Shown: in pieces, positions 35,503-44,648 of the stretch | How positions within the stretch are numbered: position 1 is the stretch's first letter | How the letters are laid out: each line of letters opens with the position of its first letter | NCBI GenBank assembly: GCA_017561835.1 | Contig: JAFZBJ010000025.1 | Location: 1 to 48,498, forward strand | Source of the DNA: Candidatus Saccharimonadota bacterium | Lineage (GTDB): Bacteria; Patescibacteriota; Saccharimonadia; Saccharimonadales; Saccharimonadaceae | Length of the DNA: 48,498 nt | Reading direction: 5' to 3' | Notes under the pieces: model-generated | The model's database searches: none | Told to the model about the DNA's origin: nothing | The model's input: the letters and a program-made list of their open reading frames with translations, nothing else | Made by a program: the position numbers and the translations under genes

Positions 35503-35517
35503 AGCCTAAAGCAGCAG

Positions 35518-35580
35518 AAAAGCGTAGCTTTTCAGCAGGCCGAGAGGCAATAAAAATAGAGAGCTTGCTCTCTTATTTTG
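35518..35580. terminator. Hairpins between tRNA-Ser and the DUF6512-like gene
   Basis: GAAAAGC/GCTTTTC near 35518-35533 and AGAGAGC/GCTCTCT (35558-35564, 35567-35573) with A/T tracts on both sides. The second probably ends both the tRNA-Ser transcript and the opposing membrane protein gene. Confidence 0.6.
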
Positions 35581-36130
35581 TTTTCTTCTTTTTGAAAATA
35601 TTAAACGTTTCTGTATGCGCCTGGTATCCGTATTTTTTGGAAATTGGGTCTTTGAAAATCAGCATCTCAAGTGGCATCAATGTTAGAACTGCATAGGCGC
35701 CAAAGAGCGCAAACGTGCCAGCACAAGCTAGGTATCCGCAAATATAAGGAGCCTCTGGCAACGTGACAATTGTTTTAAATACGAATTGGCCGAGGAAAAT
35801 CGCAACGTAAAAAGTTAAGATGTCGATTATAAGAATCGGCTTTCTGAATATGGCTTTATAAGAATAGAAAATGAGCGGAATAAAAACAATCGGAACCATC
35901 AATGAGGCAAATTTCGCTAGAAAATAGTTTGGGTTTTCGCCCCATACAAACCCGTCATAGAGTCCCCATAGCAGCATCGGCGTGAGCGCGATTTTGATGT
36001 GCTCCCAGGTGCTTTCATTGACGGCTGCAAAAATACCGATGAATTTATTGTGGTTGGTGAGGTCGTAAAGGAAATGAGCGAGCGTACCAATCGCTGCAAT
36101 AATAATAGTGCTAATAAATATTTCTGCCAT
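35573..36130 (-). CDS. DUF6512-like membrane protein
   Basis: The 185-residue protein has about five transmembrane helices. HFLYDLTNHNKFIGIFAAVN followed by ESTWEHIKI near the N-terminus resembles the signature of the DUF6512 family of small membrane proteins without assigned role. The C-terminus is Lys-rich (FNIFKKKKTK). ATG 36130 lies six bases after TGC-TATAGT; a single-gene unit is likely. Confidence 0.75.
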   Translation of the reverse strand: MAEIFISTIIIAAIGTLAHFLYDLTNHNKFIGIFAAVNESTWEHIKIALTPMLLWGLYDGFVWGENPNYFLAKFASLMVPIVFIPLIFYSYKAIFRKPILIIDILTFYVAIFLGQFVFKTIVTLPEAPYICGYLACAGTFALFGAYAVLTLMPLEMLIFKDPISKKYGYQAHTETFNIFKKKKTK

Positions 36131-36145
36131 GCTTTTACTATAGCA
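36131..36145 (-). promoter_or_regulatory. Extended -10, predicted leaderless start of the DUF6512-like gene
   Basis: TGC-TATAGT (36137-36145) ends six bases before ATG 36130. Confidence 0.55.
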
Positions 36146-36159
36146 TGTAGCTTTAAAAA

Positions 36160-36245
36160 TGGTAGTCCGGCTGTAGCGATTTCGTGGTAGTACCGTTTAC
36201 GAAGTTCCGCGTACTACCATTTTTGTGAAACAAAAATGGTAGTAC
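36160..36245. repeat. Tandem copies of the tRNA-Met 3' end and a perfect 16-base palindrome
   Basis: tggtagtaccg, the last 11 bases of the CAU tRNA on this strand (36237-36247), recurs exactly at 36185-36195 and nearly at 36160-36170. GTACTACCATTTTTGT (36211-36226) and its exact reverse complement (36230-36245) flank GAA. The second arm includes the tRNA acceptor strand and CCA, so the tRNA's own 3' end could pair with downstream RNA. Confidence 0.9.
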
Positions 36246-36313
36246 CGACTGGGATCGAACCAGTGACCTTGGGCTTATGAGTCCCACGCTCTAACCATCT
36301 GAGCTACGGTACC
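36237..36313 (-). tRNA. tRNA with CAT anticodon (elongator Met likely)
   Basis: Acceptor GGTACCG/CGGTACT (G1-U72), D stem GCTC/GAGC, loop CTCATAA (anticodon CAT), T loop TTCGATC, CCA encoded. It lacks the unpaired 1-72 and GGG/CCC features of initiator tRNA. Because a tRNA-Ile(TAT) is present, Met elongator is more likely than lysidine-type Ile2. The top of the anticodon stem has an A31-G39 mismatch. Confidence 0.88.
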
Positions 36314-36323
36314 ACGTTGTTTT

Positions 36324-36355
36324 ATTATACCACATCTTTGTGCTATAATAAAGGC
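36324..36355. promoter_or_regulatory. Divergent promoters of tRNA-Met and the pilin gene
   Basis: Minus strand: TGG-TATAAT (36324-36332), ten bases before the tRNA. Plus strand: TGC-TATAAT (36341-36349), ending six bases before ATG 36356. Confidence 0.65.
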
Positions 36356-36745
36356 ATGAAAAAGAAAAGTGGTTTTACAGTTTTAGAAATTATAATTGTG
36401 GCAGTTTTTGCCAGCCTTCTCTTTATTATTTTCTTCATCCAGAAGGCTAACGTTGACGCGATGGAGCGCGATGACGATCGCAAAACCGCCATCAACGCTA
36501 TGTATTATGCGCTCGAAGAAAGTTTCTACAAAACCCACGGCTACTACCCAGAAACCATTTCCGAGGAAAACATCACCGTCATCGACCCTGCCCTCTGGAC
36601 CGACCCATTCGGCGTTAACCTCGGCTACGAAGACAGCTCTTATTCTTACGAAGCCGCCAACTGTGAGGATGGCAAATGTAAAGAGTATATCTTGAAAGCT
36701 GAGCTCGAAAAAGAAGACGCCTACGTCAAACGAAATCGCAATTAA
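36356..36745 (+). CDS. Type IV pilin-like protein
   Basis: The 129-residue protein starts MKKKSGFTVLEIIIVAVFAS, a class III prepilin signal with Gly before F+1 and E at +5, then one hydrophobic helix. A small C-terminal domain has a cysteine pair (NCEDGKC) and the YYPETIS...WTDPFGVNLGY segment that resembles major pilins and GspG-type pseudopilins. Size suits a major pilin subunit. It starts six bases after an extended -10 and is followed by a strong terminator, so it is a single-gene, possibly highly expressed unit away from the minor pilin cluster. Confidence 0.85.
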   Translation: MKKKSGFTVLEIIIVAVFASLLFIIFFIQKANVDAMERDDDRKTAINAMYYALEESFYKTHGYYPETISEENITVIDPALWTDPFGVNLGYEDSSYSYEAANCEDGKCKEYILKAELEKEDAYVKRNRN

Positions 36746-36775
36746 AAAACGCCCCTTCAAGGGGCGCTTTTTTAT
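36743..36775. terminator. Bidirectional terminator
   Basis: GCCCC/GGGGC stem around TTCAA (36751-36766), with AAAAAA before and TTTTTT after. It ends the pilin and the opposing PH-domain gene. Confidence 0.9.
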
Positions 36776-37356
36776 TCTTCGTGTTTTGGTGGGTGCGCCT
36801 GTTTTTTGGCGTTTGATACCAAGTAGGCAATAGTCTTAAGTTCTTCACCAGAGATATCTGAAAATGGGAAGGTATAGGTAGTTTCGTCGCCAACCGTTGA
36901 TAGGCGCAAAGTACCATATTTGAATACTTTTTGGAAAATACTGTTTTGGTGGAAGCTGGCATCTTCAATGGATTTGAGATCAATGATATTTACAGAGGAA
37001 GACACGAGCGATGTCATCGAAAATTGCATCACGCGTTTGTTAGTGATAAACAGTTTGTTGCCGCGATAAATGCGGAGCGAAATTAAGCCGGCCAGAAAAA
37101 TCACCACCATCACCACGAGGAAAACTGTGGCAAGGAAGTTGCGGCCCATATCGGTAGCAAAGCTGCCGCTGCTCATAACAATAATAAATACTAGAAATAG
37201 AATTACAAAGCTAGCAATTGCGCCGCCAAGAATGGCCATCAAATAAATTCTGGCGCGAGAAAAGGCGAGCTCAACGTATTCACCATCCTCAAGCTTTAGA
37301 TGAGGAAAGTCTTTTTTACTACGCTCGTGGCGAATATTAGTGAAAGATTCGTTCAT
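36772..37356 (-). CDS. Membrane protein with bacterial PH-like (bPH2) domain
   Basis: The 194-residue protein has two transmembrane helices (about 39-62 and 73-95) followed by a DUF304/bPH2-type domain: YRGNKLFITNKRVMQFSMTS, IIDLKSIEDASFHQN and YGTLRLSTVGDETTYTFPF. Such proteins are common in Gram-positive and CPR membranes; their role is not settled. AAAGGAAT precedes ATG 37356 and TGG-TATAAT (37377-37385) lies upstream, giving a short leader. It overlaps the end of ruvB with its promoter. Confidence 0.85.
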   Translation of the reverse strand: MNESFTNIRHERSKKDFPHLKLEDGEYVELAFSRARIYLMAILGGAIASFVILFLVFIIVMSSGSFATDMGRNFLATVFLVVMVVIFLAGLISLRIYRGNKLFITNKRVMQFSMTSLVSSSVNIIDLKSIEDASFHQNSIFQKVFKYGTLRLSTVGDETTYTFPFSDISGEELKTIAYLVSNAKKQAHPPKHEE

Positions 37357-37376
37357 AATATTCCTTTCTTTTCTAT

Positions 37377-37385
37377 ATTATACCA
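37377..37385 (-). promoter_or_regulatory. Promoter -10 of the PH-domain gene
   Basis: TGG-TATAAT overlapping the ruvB stop codon. The transcript has a short leader with AAAGGAAT. Confidence 0.55.
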
Positions 37386-38412
37386 TATTTTGATTATTTT
37401 TTAAATGCTCCTGCCCTTTTTTCGTAACTACGCGACCGCGCGGCGTGCGCTCTAAAAGCCCGAGTTGCAAAAGATAAGGCTCGTAATAATCTTCGATTGT
37501 GGTTGGCTCGTCGCCGGTGAGAGCGGCAATCGTAGCAAGGCCCACCGGGCGGTCACCATAATTCGAAACCATGAGAGATAGCATATTGCGGTCGGCCGGG
37601 TCGAGGCCAAGGTAATCAATTTCCATCATTTTAAGAGCATCTTCGGCAATTCTTAGATCAATAATACCGTCGCCATTGACGTCGGCATAGTCGCGGACGC
37701 GTTTAAAAATGCGGTTAGCGATGCGCGGTGTGAGACGTGAGCGGGTAGCGAGCAATTTGGTGGCTTCTGGTTCGATTTTAGTATTCAAAATTCCAGAGGT
37801 GCGGTTAATAATTTGCTCAATTTCCGGTTCTTTATAATATTCTAGGCGGTGAATAATTCCGAAGCGATCGCGGAGAGGCCCGGCCAGAGAGCCGGTGCGC
37901 GTAGTGGCACCAATTACGGTGATTTTAGGAAGGTCTAGTCGCACCGAGCGCGCGGCTGGCCCCTTACCAATCACGATATCTAGCTTGTAATCCTCCATTG
38001 CGGAGTACAAAACTTCTTCCACCGCGCGACGCAGGCGATGAATTTCATCAATAAATAACACGTCACCGTCTTTTAAATTAGTCAAAATACTAGCCAGATC
38101 ACCCGCGCGCTCGATCGCCGGGCCGGAAGTCACGCGGATATTCGCGCCGAGCTCGTGCGCGATCACATTTGCCATCGTAGTTTTCCCTAGCCCCGGCGGA
38201 CCATATAATAATATATGGTCTAACGTAGTGCCATCGTTTCGTTTTTTGACGGCGTCGATTGCAAGTTTAAGATTATTTTTGAGGCGCTCCTGGCCGATGT
38301 ATTCTTTAAAGTTAGTCGGACGCAAGCTAATCTCAATTTTGTCTTCATCAACACTAACGACTGGCTCAACGATGCGGTCTGGTCTTGGGTCTGTCTGTCT
38401 CTCTATTGCCAT
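37378..38412 (-). CDS. ruvB: Holliday junction helicase RuvB
   Basis: The 344-residue AAA+ motor has Walker [10 protein letters not shown], Walker [10 protein letters not shown], sensor 1 GATTRTG, the arginine-finger region LRDRFG and the winged-helix C-terminus ending RTPRGRVVT. With RuvA it drives branch migration in recombination repair; ruvA is not in this window. Length is typical. ATG 38412 lies six bases after TGG-TATAAT. Recombination of DNA brought in by ComEC would need this step (inference). Confidence 0.97.
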   Translation of the reverse strand: MAIERQTDPRPDRIVEPVVSVDEDKIEISLRPTNFKEYIGQERLKNNLKLAIDAVKKRNDGTTLDHILLYGPPGLGKTTMANVIAHELGANIRVTSGPAIERAGDLASILTNLKDGDVLFIDEIHRLRRAVEEVLYSAMEDYKLDIVIGKGPAARSVRLDLPKITVIGATTRTGSLAGPLRDRFGIIHRLEYYKEPEIEQIINRTSGILNTKIEPEATKLLATRSRLTPRIANRIFKRVRDYADVNGDGIIDLRIAEDALKMMEIDYLGLDPADRNMLSLMVSNYGDRPVGLATIAALTGDEPTTIEDYYEPYLLQLGLLERTPRGRVVTKKGQEHLKNNQNMV

Positions 38413-38427
38413 AGCCTGATTATACCA
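38413..38427 (-). promoter_or_regulatory. Extended -10, predicted leaderless start of ruvB
   Basis: TGG-TATAAT (38419-38427) ends six bases before ATG 38412. It overlaps the stop region of the surface protein gene. Confidence 0.65.
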
Positions 38428-41400
38428 TTAATACTCTTCGTAGGTGCCGAGTTTGATATACATATTCGAAAGTTTACCGGTGAGCCAACGTTGAGCCACG
38501 CTCGCATCGGCATTTTTCGGCGCCGCGCCAAACCAAACGTTAAGGTCGAAGGTTGGGTTATATGAGCTAAGATTATTTACGAGAGTTAATTCCCCACCGT
38601 TAACTGAATATCTAATTTCCCATACATTTTGAGCATTCTTGCGACGCACGATGCGCACCGTGAGGTCATTGTAATCATAATCCGTAGGTTCGAAGTAGGC
38701 AAAGGAGTTCGCGCCCGAGGTGCGTCTAGAGGCAAGCTCGAGTCTATCGCCGTTACGTCTAAAGACTAGGCCAGGGTAGCCAGTACCTTCAAGTTTGGTA
38801 TTCATAATGGTTTCCTGCCCACCACTGTTTTGAGCGCCGGCGCTATATTGTTCAATCTTGAAACCAATTTCGTAATCCAGATCATGATTGGTTGTGTTGT
38901 AGAGCGCAACACCAGTGTCAATATATTTGCGACCGGCATAATCACTACAGTCGGCACCAGCAATTACACCGTTTTTGCCATTAAATTCACAGGTGCCATC
39001 CTGGTGCCAGATGGTCGGGAAGGTAGTGTTGCGCCATTGGGCATAATAGACGTCGCCGTTTGTCGCGAGCGTATTAGCATCTACCGTTGTACCGCTGCCA
39101 TCTGCCGCCGTATTCCAGCCAAGGAAGACTTTGTTGAATTGTTTCATGCTGGTATATTCTGGGACAAGATTGCCCAACGCTTGATTTGCATCCGCTTCAA
39201 ATTGTTTAGTAGCATCACCGTCAATAGTGCCGCCGTTGCCATCAAAAGTAATCTCAGCATAATTAGCCATACAACGCACCGCGCGACCTTCGTATCTATA
39301 ACCGCCAGTGTTAGTACCTGGGTAAACAAGACCACCTGCAAGGTAAAGTATGAACGTAGAGTTTGAAGTGCTTGTAGGTGATGATGTATAGTAAAAGCCT
39401 CCTGAGCCACGCCCTTCCGCAGTGGTTCCCTCATAATAACCCGAGCTAATAAAGTTGTTCGGATAAGAATGCAAGATTCGCAACATTTCGGCGCCCGTTG
39501 GGGTGGTAGCTGCGCTCATGTATTCAGCAAAACCATTGTTATTGTAACCACCAAGGGAGTTGCTAAGATTGCCGTATTCGCCATAGCCGATACCAGTAGG
39601 CAAGTGCCAACCAGCTGGGCAGATGTCACCGTCTGCCTTAGTAGTGCTGCTGCGCAGACCATTACCGGCAGTAGCAGTGTACCAGTTATACATCACGCCA
39701 TAGGAATACCAAGAAACGTCTTGGGCTCCTCTGTTTCTGTGGGCCGTGGCAGGATCACGATTGATGTTGCCAATACCAAAGGAAACCTGGTCGTCACATG
39801 CAGCATCATTAGTAGTACAATTTTTCCAAAGAGTGGCGCTCGTGTTCCCTTTGTAGTTGTTGGCGATATCGTCGACGAACGTACTGGTTGGATTGTTGGT
39901 ATTGGCGGAAGTAATCGTGGTGTTACTGTCGGCTGGGTTGAGGCGAAGGTTTTCAATCATCCAGCAGCGACCATCCGCGAGTTTGGATACCGCATAGGTT
40001 TGGCTATCGCGCGTATCGGTGAGAGCAGTTACCTCGCCGGCGCCAAGTGAATTACATGAGAAGCCTTGCAAATTGCCGGCTGATTGAACCCAGTTAGCAT
40101 AAAGCCAGAGTTTGCCAGAAGCCGGCATCGTGATGGTTTCGTTCGGGCCATAAGTGGTGCCGGTGCCATCAGCCTTAGTATTCCAACCGGCAAAGCCGTA
40201 ACCGTCGCGATAATAATCAGAAGCCCAAAGCTCAACTTCGGTAACGCCAGAAGCGACAGTTTGAACAAGATCGCTTGGGCCATTGCCGCCGTTAGCGTCG
40301 TAACAAATACCCGTACAATCTGCTTCCCAGACTGCGTAGAGATTGGTCACCGGTCTCGTGGTAGTGATGGTGTCGCCCGCTTGATATTCTGGCTCGGTAG
40401 CGTTGGCCGTGGTAGCCCAACCTATGAAATTATAGCCGTAGTTATCTGGGGTGCCAGAAGCGACCGTAAAGGTGACCCGCGTGTTTGAACTGATGCTATC
40501 TTGAGCCGGCACGTTAGAGCCGCCGTTGCCGTTGTAGTACAAAGTGTGGCTAGTAGCACCGTTAGCGATACAACGCACAGCCGAACCGATATACTTACCG
40601 TGAGTAGCGTTGCCTGGAACTACGCTAGTAGTTCCCCCAACATTAAAGCGATAGGCGTTATTGTTGTCTATGGCAGTGGATGTCCAATAGCTAGCATCGC
40701 CGTTAGTACCACGTCTGCTAATTGCTGAGCCCTGTTGAAAGCCAGCATAGACCATGTTTTCAGTAGATTTTCTGAAGGCGTTTGAAATTTCAGCAGCAGC
40801 TGGGTTAGTGGAAGTGCTCATGGTCTGAGCAACACCGTTTAGTTGTAAGCCACCTAGCGCATTGCTAAGCTCACCAAATTCACCAGAGCCAGTGCCAGAA
40901 GGTAGGTGCCAGCCGGCCGGACAGATATCGCCAGTTACATTGCCACTGGCTGTATCGTGAACACCATTACCGGCGGTGGCGGTGTACCAGTTGTAATAGT
41001 GGCCATAACCGTAACGAGTGTTATTCTGACCGGTTGTGCCATGAGTGGTATTGTCAGCATTAAAGAGAATTTGGTCATTGCACGCTGCGGTGTTATCAGT
41101 ACACCAAGAGTTTGTGCTGGCCGGCTTGGTAGCGGCAGCTGTGACAAATGCATTGGTTGGATTATTGGTGTTGGTGATGTCGATCGTGGTATTAGCCTCT
41201 CCAAGATTGAGGCGTAAGTTTTCGACTATCCACCATTCGCCATCTTCAAGTTTGGACACGGCATAGACTTGGCCGTCGCGCTCATCAGTGAGGGCTATGA
41301 CGGTACCAACAGCGGCATTGGCATAAGGTGCACTATTTTTGTTAAAGGTTTGTAGAGTAACTCCCTGCTCCGGAGCAATCCAGTGGGCATAAAGTCTCAG

Positions 41401-42411
41401 GCTGCCCGTATCTGGCATCGTGATAGTTTCGTTCAAGCCATAACTGGTGCCGGCACCGTTTGGAAGAGTATTCCAGCCAGCAAAGCCATAGCCCTCGCGT
41501 CTGAATTTGGAAGTCCAAAGTAAGACTTGGCTGCCGGCCGTGGCGTTAGCATTTCTATCCGTTCCACCCTGCCCGCCGTTGGCATCATAGCAGATACCGA
41601 CACAAGATTCGATCCAGGCGGCATACAAAGCGATAGTGTTGTTGGTGGTATCCGAAAGCACAATTATATCGGATGGGCTATACAAATTGTTACTGCTGCT
41701 CGGGTTTAAGCTCCAGCCGAGGAAATCATAGCCGTCACGCACTGGAACTTTATCAGAAAGAGTGAGACTGTTGCCAGAAATCTGCGCTTCGTCGGTAGCT
41801 GGCATGTTGGTGACCGTGTCGGTGGTGTTTTCATCATAAGTAAGACTGAAAGATGCTGGGTTTGCCACCACGGCCAAGGTGAAGGTTTGCTCGTAAGTAC
41901 CGGCCTCTACGCCTGGCTCGACCAGAGCGCCAACGTAAAGATTGAAAACATCTGCGTTTTGACCAGAAGTCGCGGCGTTGGTGGAACGAATTACGATATG
42001 GTTTGCGAGTGGCACGAAGTTTGTGTTGTCTATGCTAAGACCCCAAGCAGTATCGTCAAATCCAGAAGAAGTGATGGAATTTTGACCTGCCGGTAAGGTG
42101 ATAGCCGGGATGTAAGCTTGGCTGCCCTCAGTGGTGTTAAACAAAGAAGTTGAGCTACCAACAGCAGTAGTCATCGTGTAGCCCGTGTAGTTATCGGTAT
42201 CTACAGTGATTGTGTTGTAATCAGAGTTAAAGACGCCAGGAAGAACGTCGACTTCAATCGCGCCGGATTGAGAAATCGTCAAAGTAGCGGCAAAGGTGTT
42301 TGTCTCGCCCAAAACGGCTGGTGCCAAGCTAAAAAGAAAAACAAAAACCCCAGCTACGAGTAGCCTTTTCACCTCCGTTTTCCAAAAACAAAATATTTTA
42401 GGGCTTTTCAT
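38428..42411 (-). CDS. Giant surface protein with two FISUMP domains and InlB-type repeats
   Basis: The 1327-residue protein has a signal peptide (VKRLLVAGVFVFLFSLAPA region), an N-terminal beta domain, then two similar blocks. Each block holds an InlB/Flg_new-type repeat beginning CYDANGG (GFAGWNT....LYA-W) and a FISUMP domain (ENLRLN ... CPAGWHLP ... RAVRC). Five GW..AW repeats are visible, so an internal duplication is clear. A C-terminal LamG-like beta-sandwich domain (KYIDTGVALYNTTNHDLDYEI) follows. No membrane anchor is evident. Carbohydrate or host-surface binding is plausible (inference). The start has only a weak ribosome site; a short ORF ends right at the ATG. Confidence 0.87.
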   Translation of the reverse strand: MKSPKIFCFWKTEVKRLLVAGVFVFLFSLAPAVLGETNTFAATLTISQSGAIEVDVLPGVFNSDYNTITVDTDNYTGYTMTTAVGSSTSLFNTTEGSQAYIPAITLPAGQNSITSSGFDDTAWGLSIDNTNFVPLANHIVIRSTNAATSGQNADVFNLYVGALVEPGVEAGTYEQTFTLAVVANPASFSLTYDENTTDTVTNMPATDEAQISGNSLTLSDKVPVRDGYDFLGWSLNPSSSNNLYSPSDIIVLSDTTNNTIALYAAWIESCVGICYDANGGQGGTDRNANATAGSQVLLWTSKFRREGYGFAGWNTLPNGAGTSYGLNETITMPDTGSLRLYAHWIAPEQGVTLQTFNKNSAPYANAAVGTVIALTDERDGQVYAVSKLEDGEWWIVENLRLNLGEANTTIDITNTNNPTNAFVTAAATKPASTNSWCTDNTAACNDQILFNADNTTHGTTGQNNTRYGYGHYYNWYTATAGNGVHDTASGNVTGDICPAGWHLPSGTGSGEFGELSNALGGLQLNGVAQTMSTSTNPAAAEISNAFRKSTENMVYAGFQQGSAISRRGTNGDASYWTSTAIDNNNAYRFNVGGTTSVVPGNATHGKYIGSAVRCIANGATSHTLYYNGNGGSNVPAQDSISSNTRVTFTVASGTPDNYGYNFIGWATTANATEPEYQAGDTITTTRPVTNLYAVWEADCTGICYDANGGNGPSDLVQTVASGVTEVELWASDYYRDGYGFAGWNTKADGTGTTYGPNETITMPASGKLWLYANWVQSAGNLQGFSCNSLGAGEVTALTDTRDSQTYAVSKLADGRCWMIENLRLNPADSNTTITSANTNNPTSTFVDDIANNYKGNTSATLWKNCTTNDAACDDQVSFGIGNINRDPATAHRNRGAQDVSWYSYGVMYNWYTATAGNGLRSSTTKADGDICPAGWHLPTGIGYGEYGNLSNSLGGYNNNGFAEYMSAATTPTGAEMLRILHSYPNNFISSGYYEGTTAEGRGSGGFYYTSSPTSTSNSTFILYLAGGLVYPGTNTGGYRYEGRAVRCMANYAEITFDGNGGTIDGDATKQFEADANQALGNLVPEYTSMKQFNKVFLGWNTAADGSGTTVDANTLATNGDVYYAQWRNTTFPTIWHQDGTCEFNGKNGVIAGADCSDYAGRKYIDTGVALYNTTNHDLDYEIGFKIEQYSAGAQNSGGQETIMNTKLEGTGYPGLVFRRNGDRLELASRRTSGANSFAYFEPTDYDYNDLTVRIVRRKNAQNVWEIRYSVNGGELTLVNNLSSYNPTFDLNVWFGAAPKNADASVAQRWLTGKLSNMYIKLGTYEEY

Positions 42412-42474
42412 CTATTCCCAATTTAAATTTGCTTTGTTTTTGCCCCTAGCATTTAAAACTCTAAACACTACCAT
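42412..42474 (-). CDS. Possible leader peptide abutting the giant surface protein
   Basis: The ORF encodes MVVFRVLNARGKNKANLNWE with its TAG immediately before the ATG at 42411, a layout typical of translational coupling. TGC-TATACT (42479-42487) lies upstream, but only four bases separate it from this ATG, so transcription may begin inside the codon. It could simply be untranslated leader. Confidence 0.3.
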   Translation of the reverse strand: MVVFRVLNARGKNKANLNWE

Positions 42475-42478
42475 TTTT

Positions 42479-42487
42479 AGTATAGCA
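42479..42487 (-). promoter_or_regulatory. Promoter -10 of the giant surface protein gene
   Basis: TGC-TATACT, about 67 bases before the ATG at 42411. Confidence 0.5.
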
Positions 42488-42571
42488 TTATCTCTGTAAA
42501 ACCGCAATAAAATTATGCTTAATTTTGGCCCGAAAATCGCACTTTTTTGGCCGATTTTTGCACAATTTTAG

Positions 42572-42618
42572 CTAGCACTATTGCTTGCCCCTTGGGCCGC
42601 AACAATAGTGCTAATTTT
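42572..42618. promoter_or_regulatory. Extra inverted half-sites upstream of dnaK
   Basis: CTAGCACTATTG (42572-42583) and CAATAGTGCTA (42603-42613) are inverted copies. AATAGTGCTAATTTT (42604-42618) is also inverted with AAAAATTAGCACTATT (42621-42636), which overlaps the first CIRCE element. The shared core is TAGCACT. Confidence 0.75.
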
Positions 42619-42625
42619 GTAAAAA

Positions 42626-42652
42626 TTAGCACTATTGACAATGGAGTGCTAA
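42626..42652 (+). promoter_or_regulatory. CIRCE operator 1 overlapping the dnaK -35
   Basis: TTAGCACTA-N9-GAGTGCTAA, one mismatch from the HrcA consensus TTAGCACTC-N9-GAGTGCTAA. The promoter's TTGACA lies in the spacer. Confidence 0.92.
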
Positions 42653-42663
42653 TTTGCTAATAT
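42635..42663 (+). promoter_or_regulatory. dnaK promoter
   Basis: TTGACA (42635-42640), 17-base spacer, TAATAT (42658-42663) preceded by TGC. Confidence 0.85.
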
Positions 42664-42672
42664 AGAGACAGG

Positions 42673-42699
42673 TTGGCACTCACCTCACACGAGTGCTAG
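42673..42699 (+). promoter_or_regulatory. CIRCE operator 2 in the dnaK leader
   Basis: TTGGCACTC-N9-GAGTGCTAG keeps the nine-base spacing and all GCACTC/GAGTGC positions. It lies between the transcription start and AAGGAG. Confidence 0.85.
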
Positions 42700-42715
42700 A
42701 AAAGGAGTAAAAAAT

Positions 42716-44605
<1,890 letters not shown>

Positions 44606-44613
44606 TCTACCAA

Positions 44614-44648
44614 CAAAAATAACCCCCTTAAACGGGGGTTATTTTTTA
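44614..44648. terminator. Bidirectional terminator after dnaK
   Basis: AATAACCCCC (44618-44627), loop TTAAAC, GGGGGTTATT (44634-44643), then TTTT. The opposing FISUMP gene ends in the same hairpin. Confidence 0.92.

Noticed and set aside
36237-36313. Initiator tRNA-fMet
   Set aside because: Positions 1-72 form G-U instead of a mismatch and the GGG/CCC anticodon-stem pairs are missing.
38830-40488. Several plus-strand ORFs of 130-190 codons
   Set aside because: All lie antisense to the giant surface protein, whose repeats keep those frames open.
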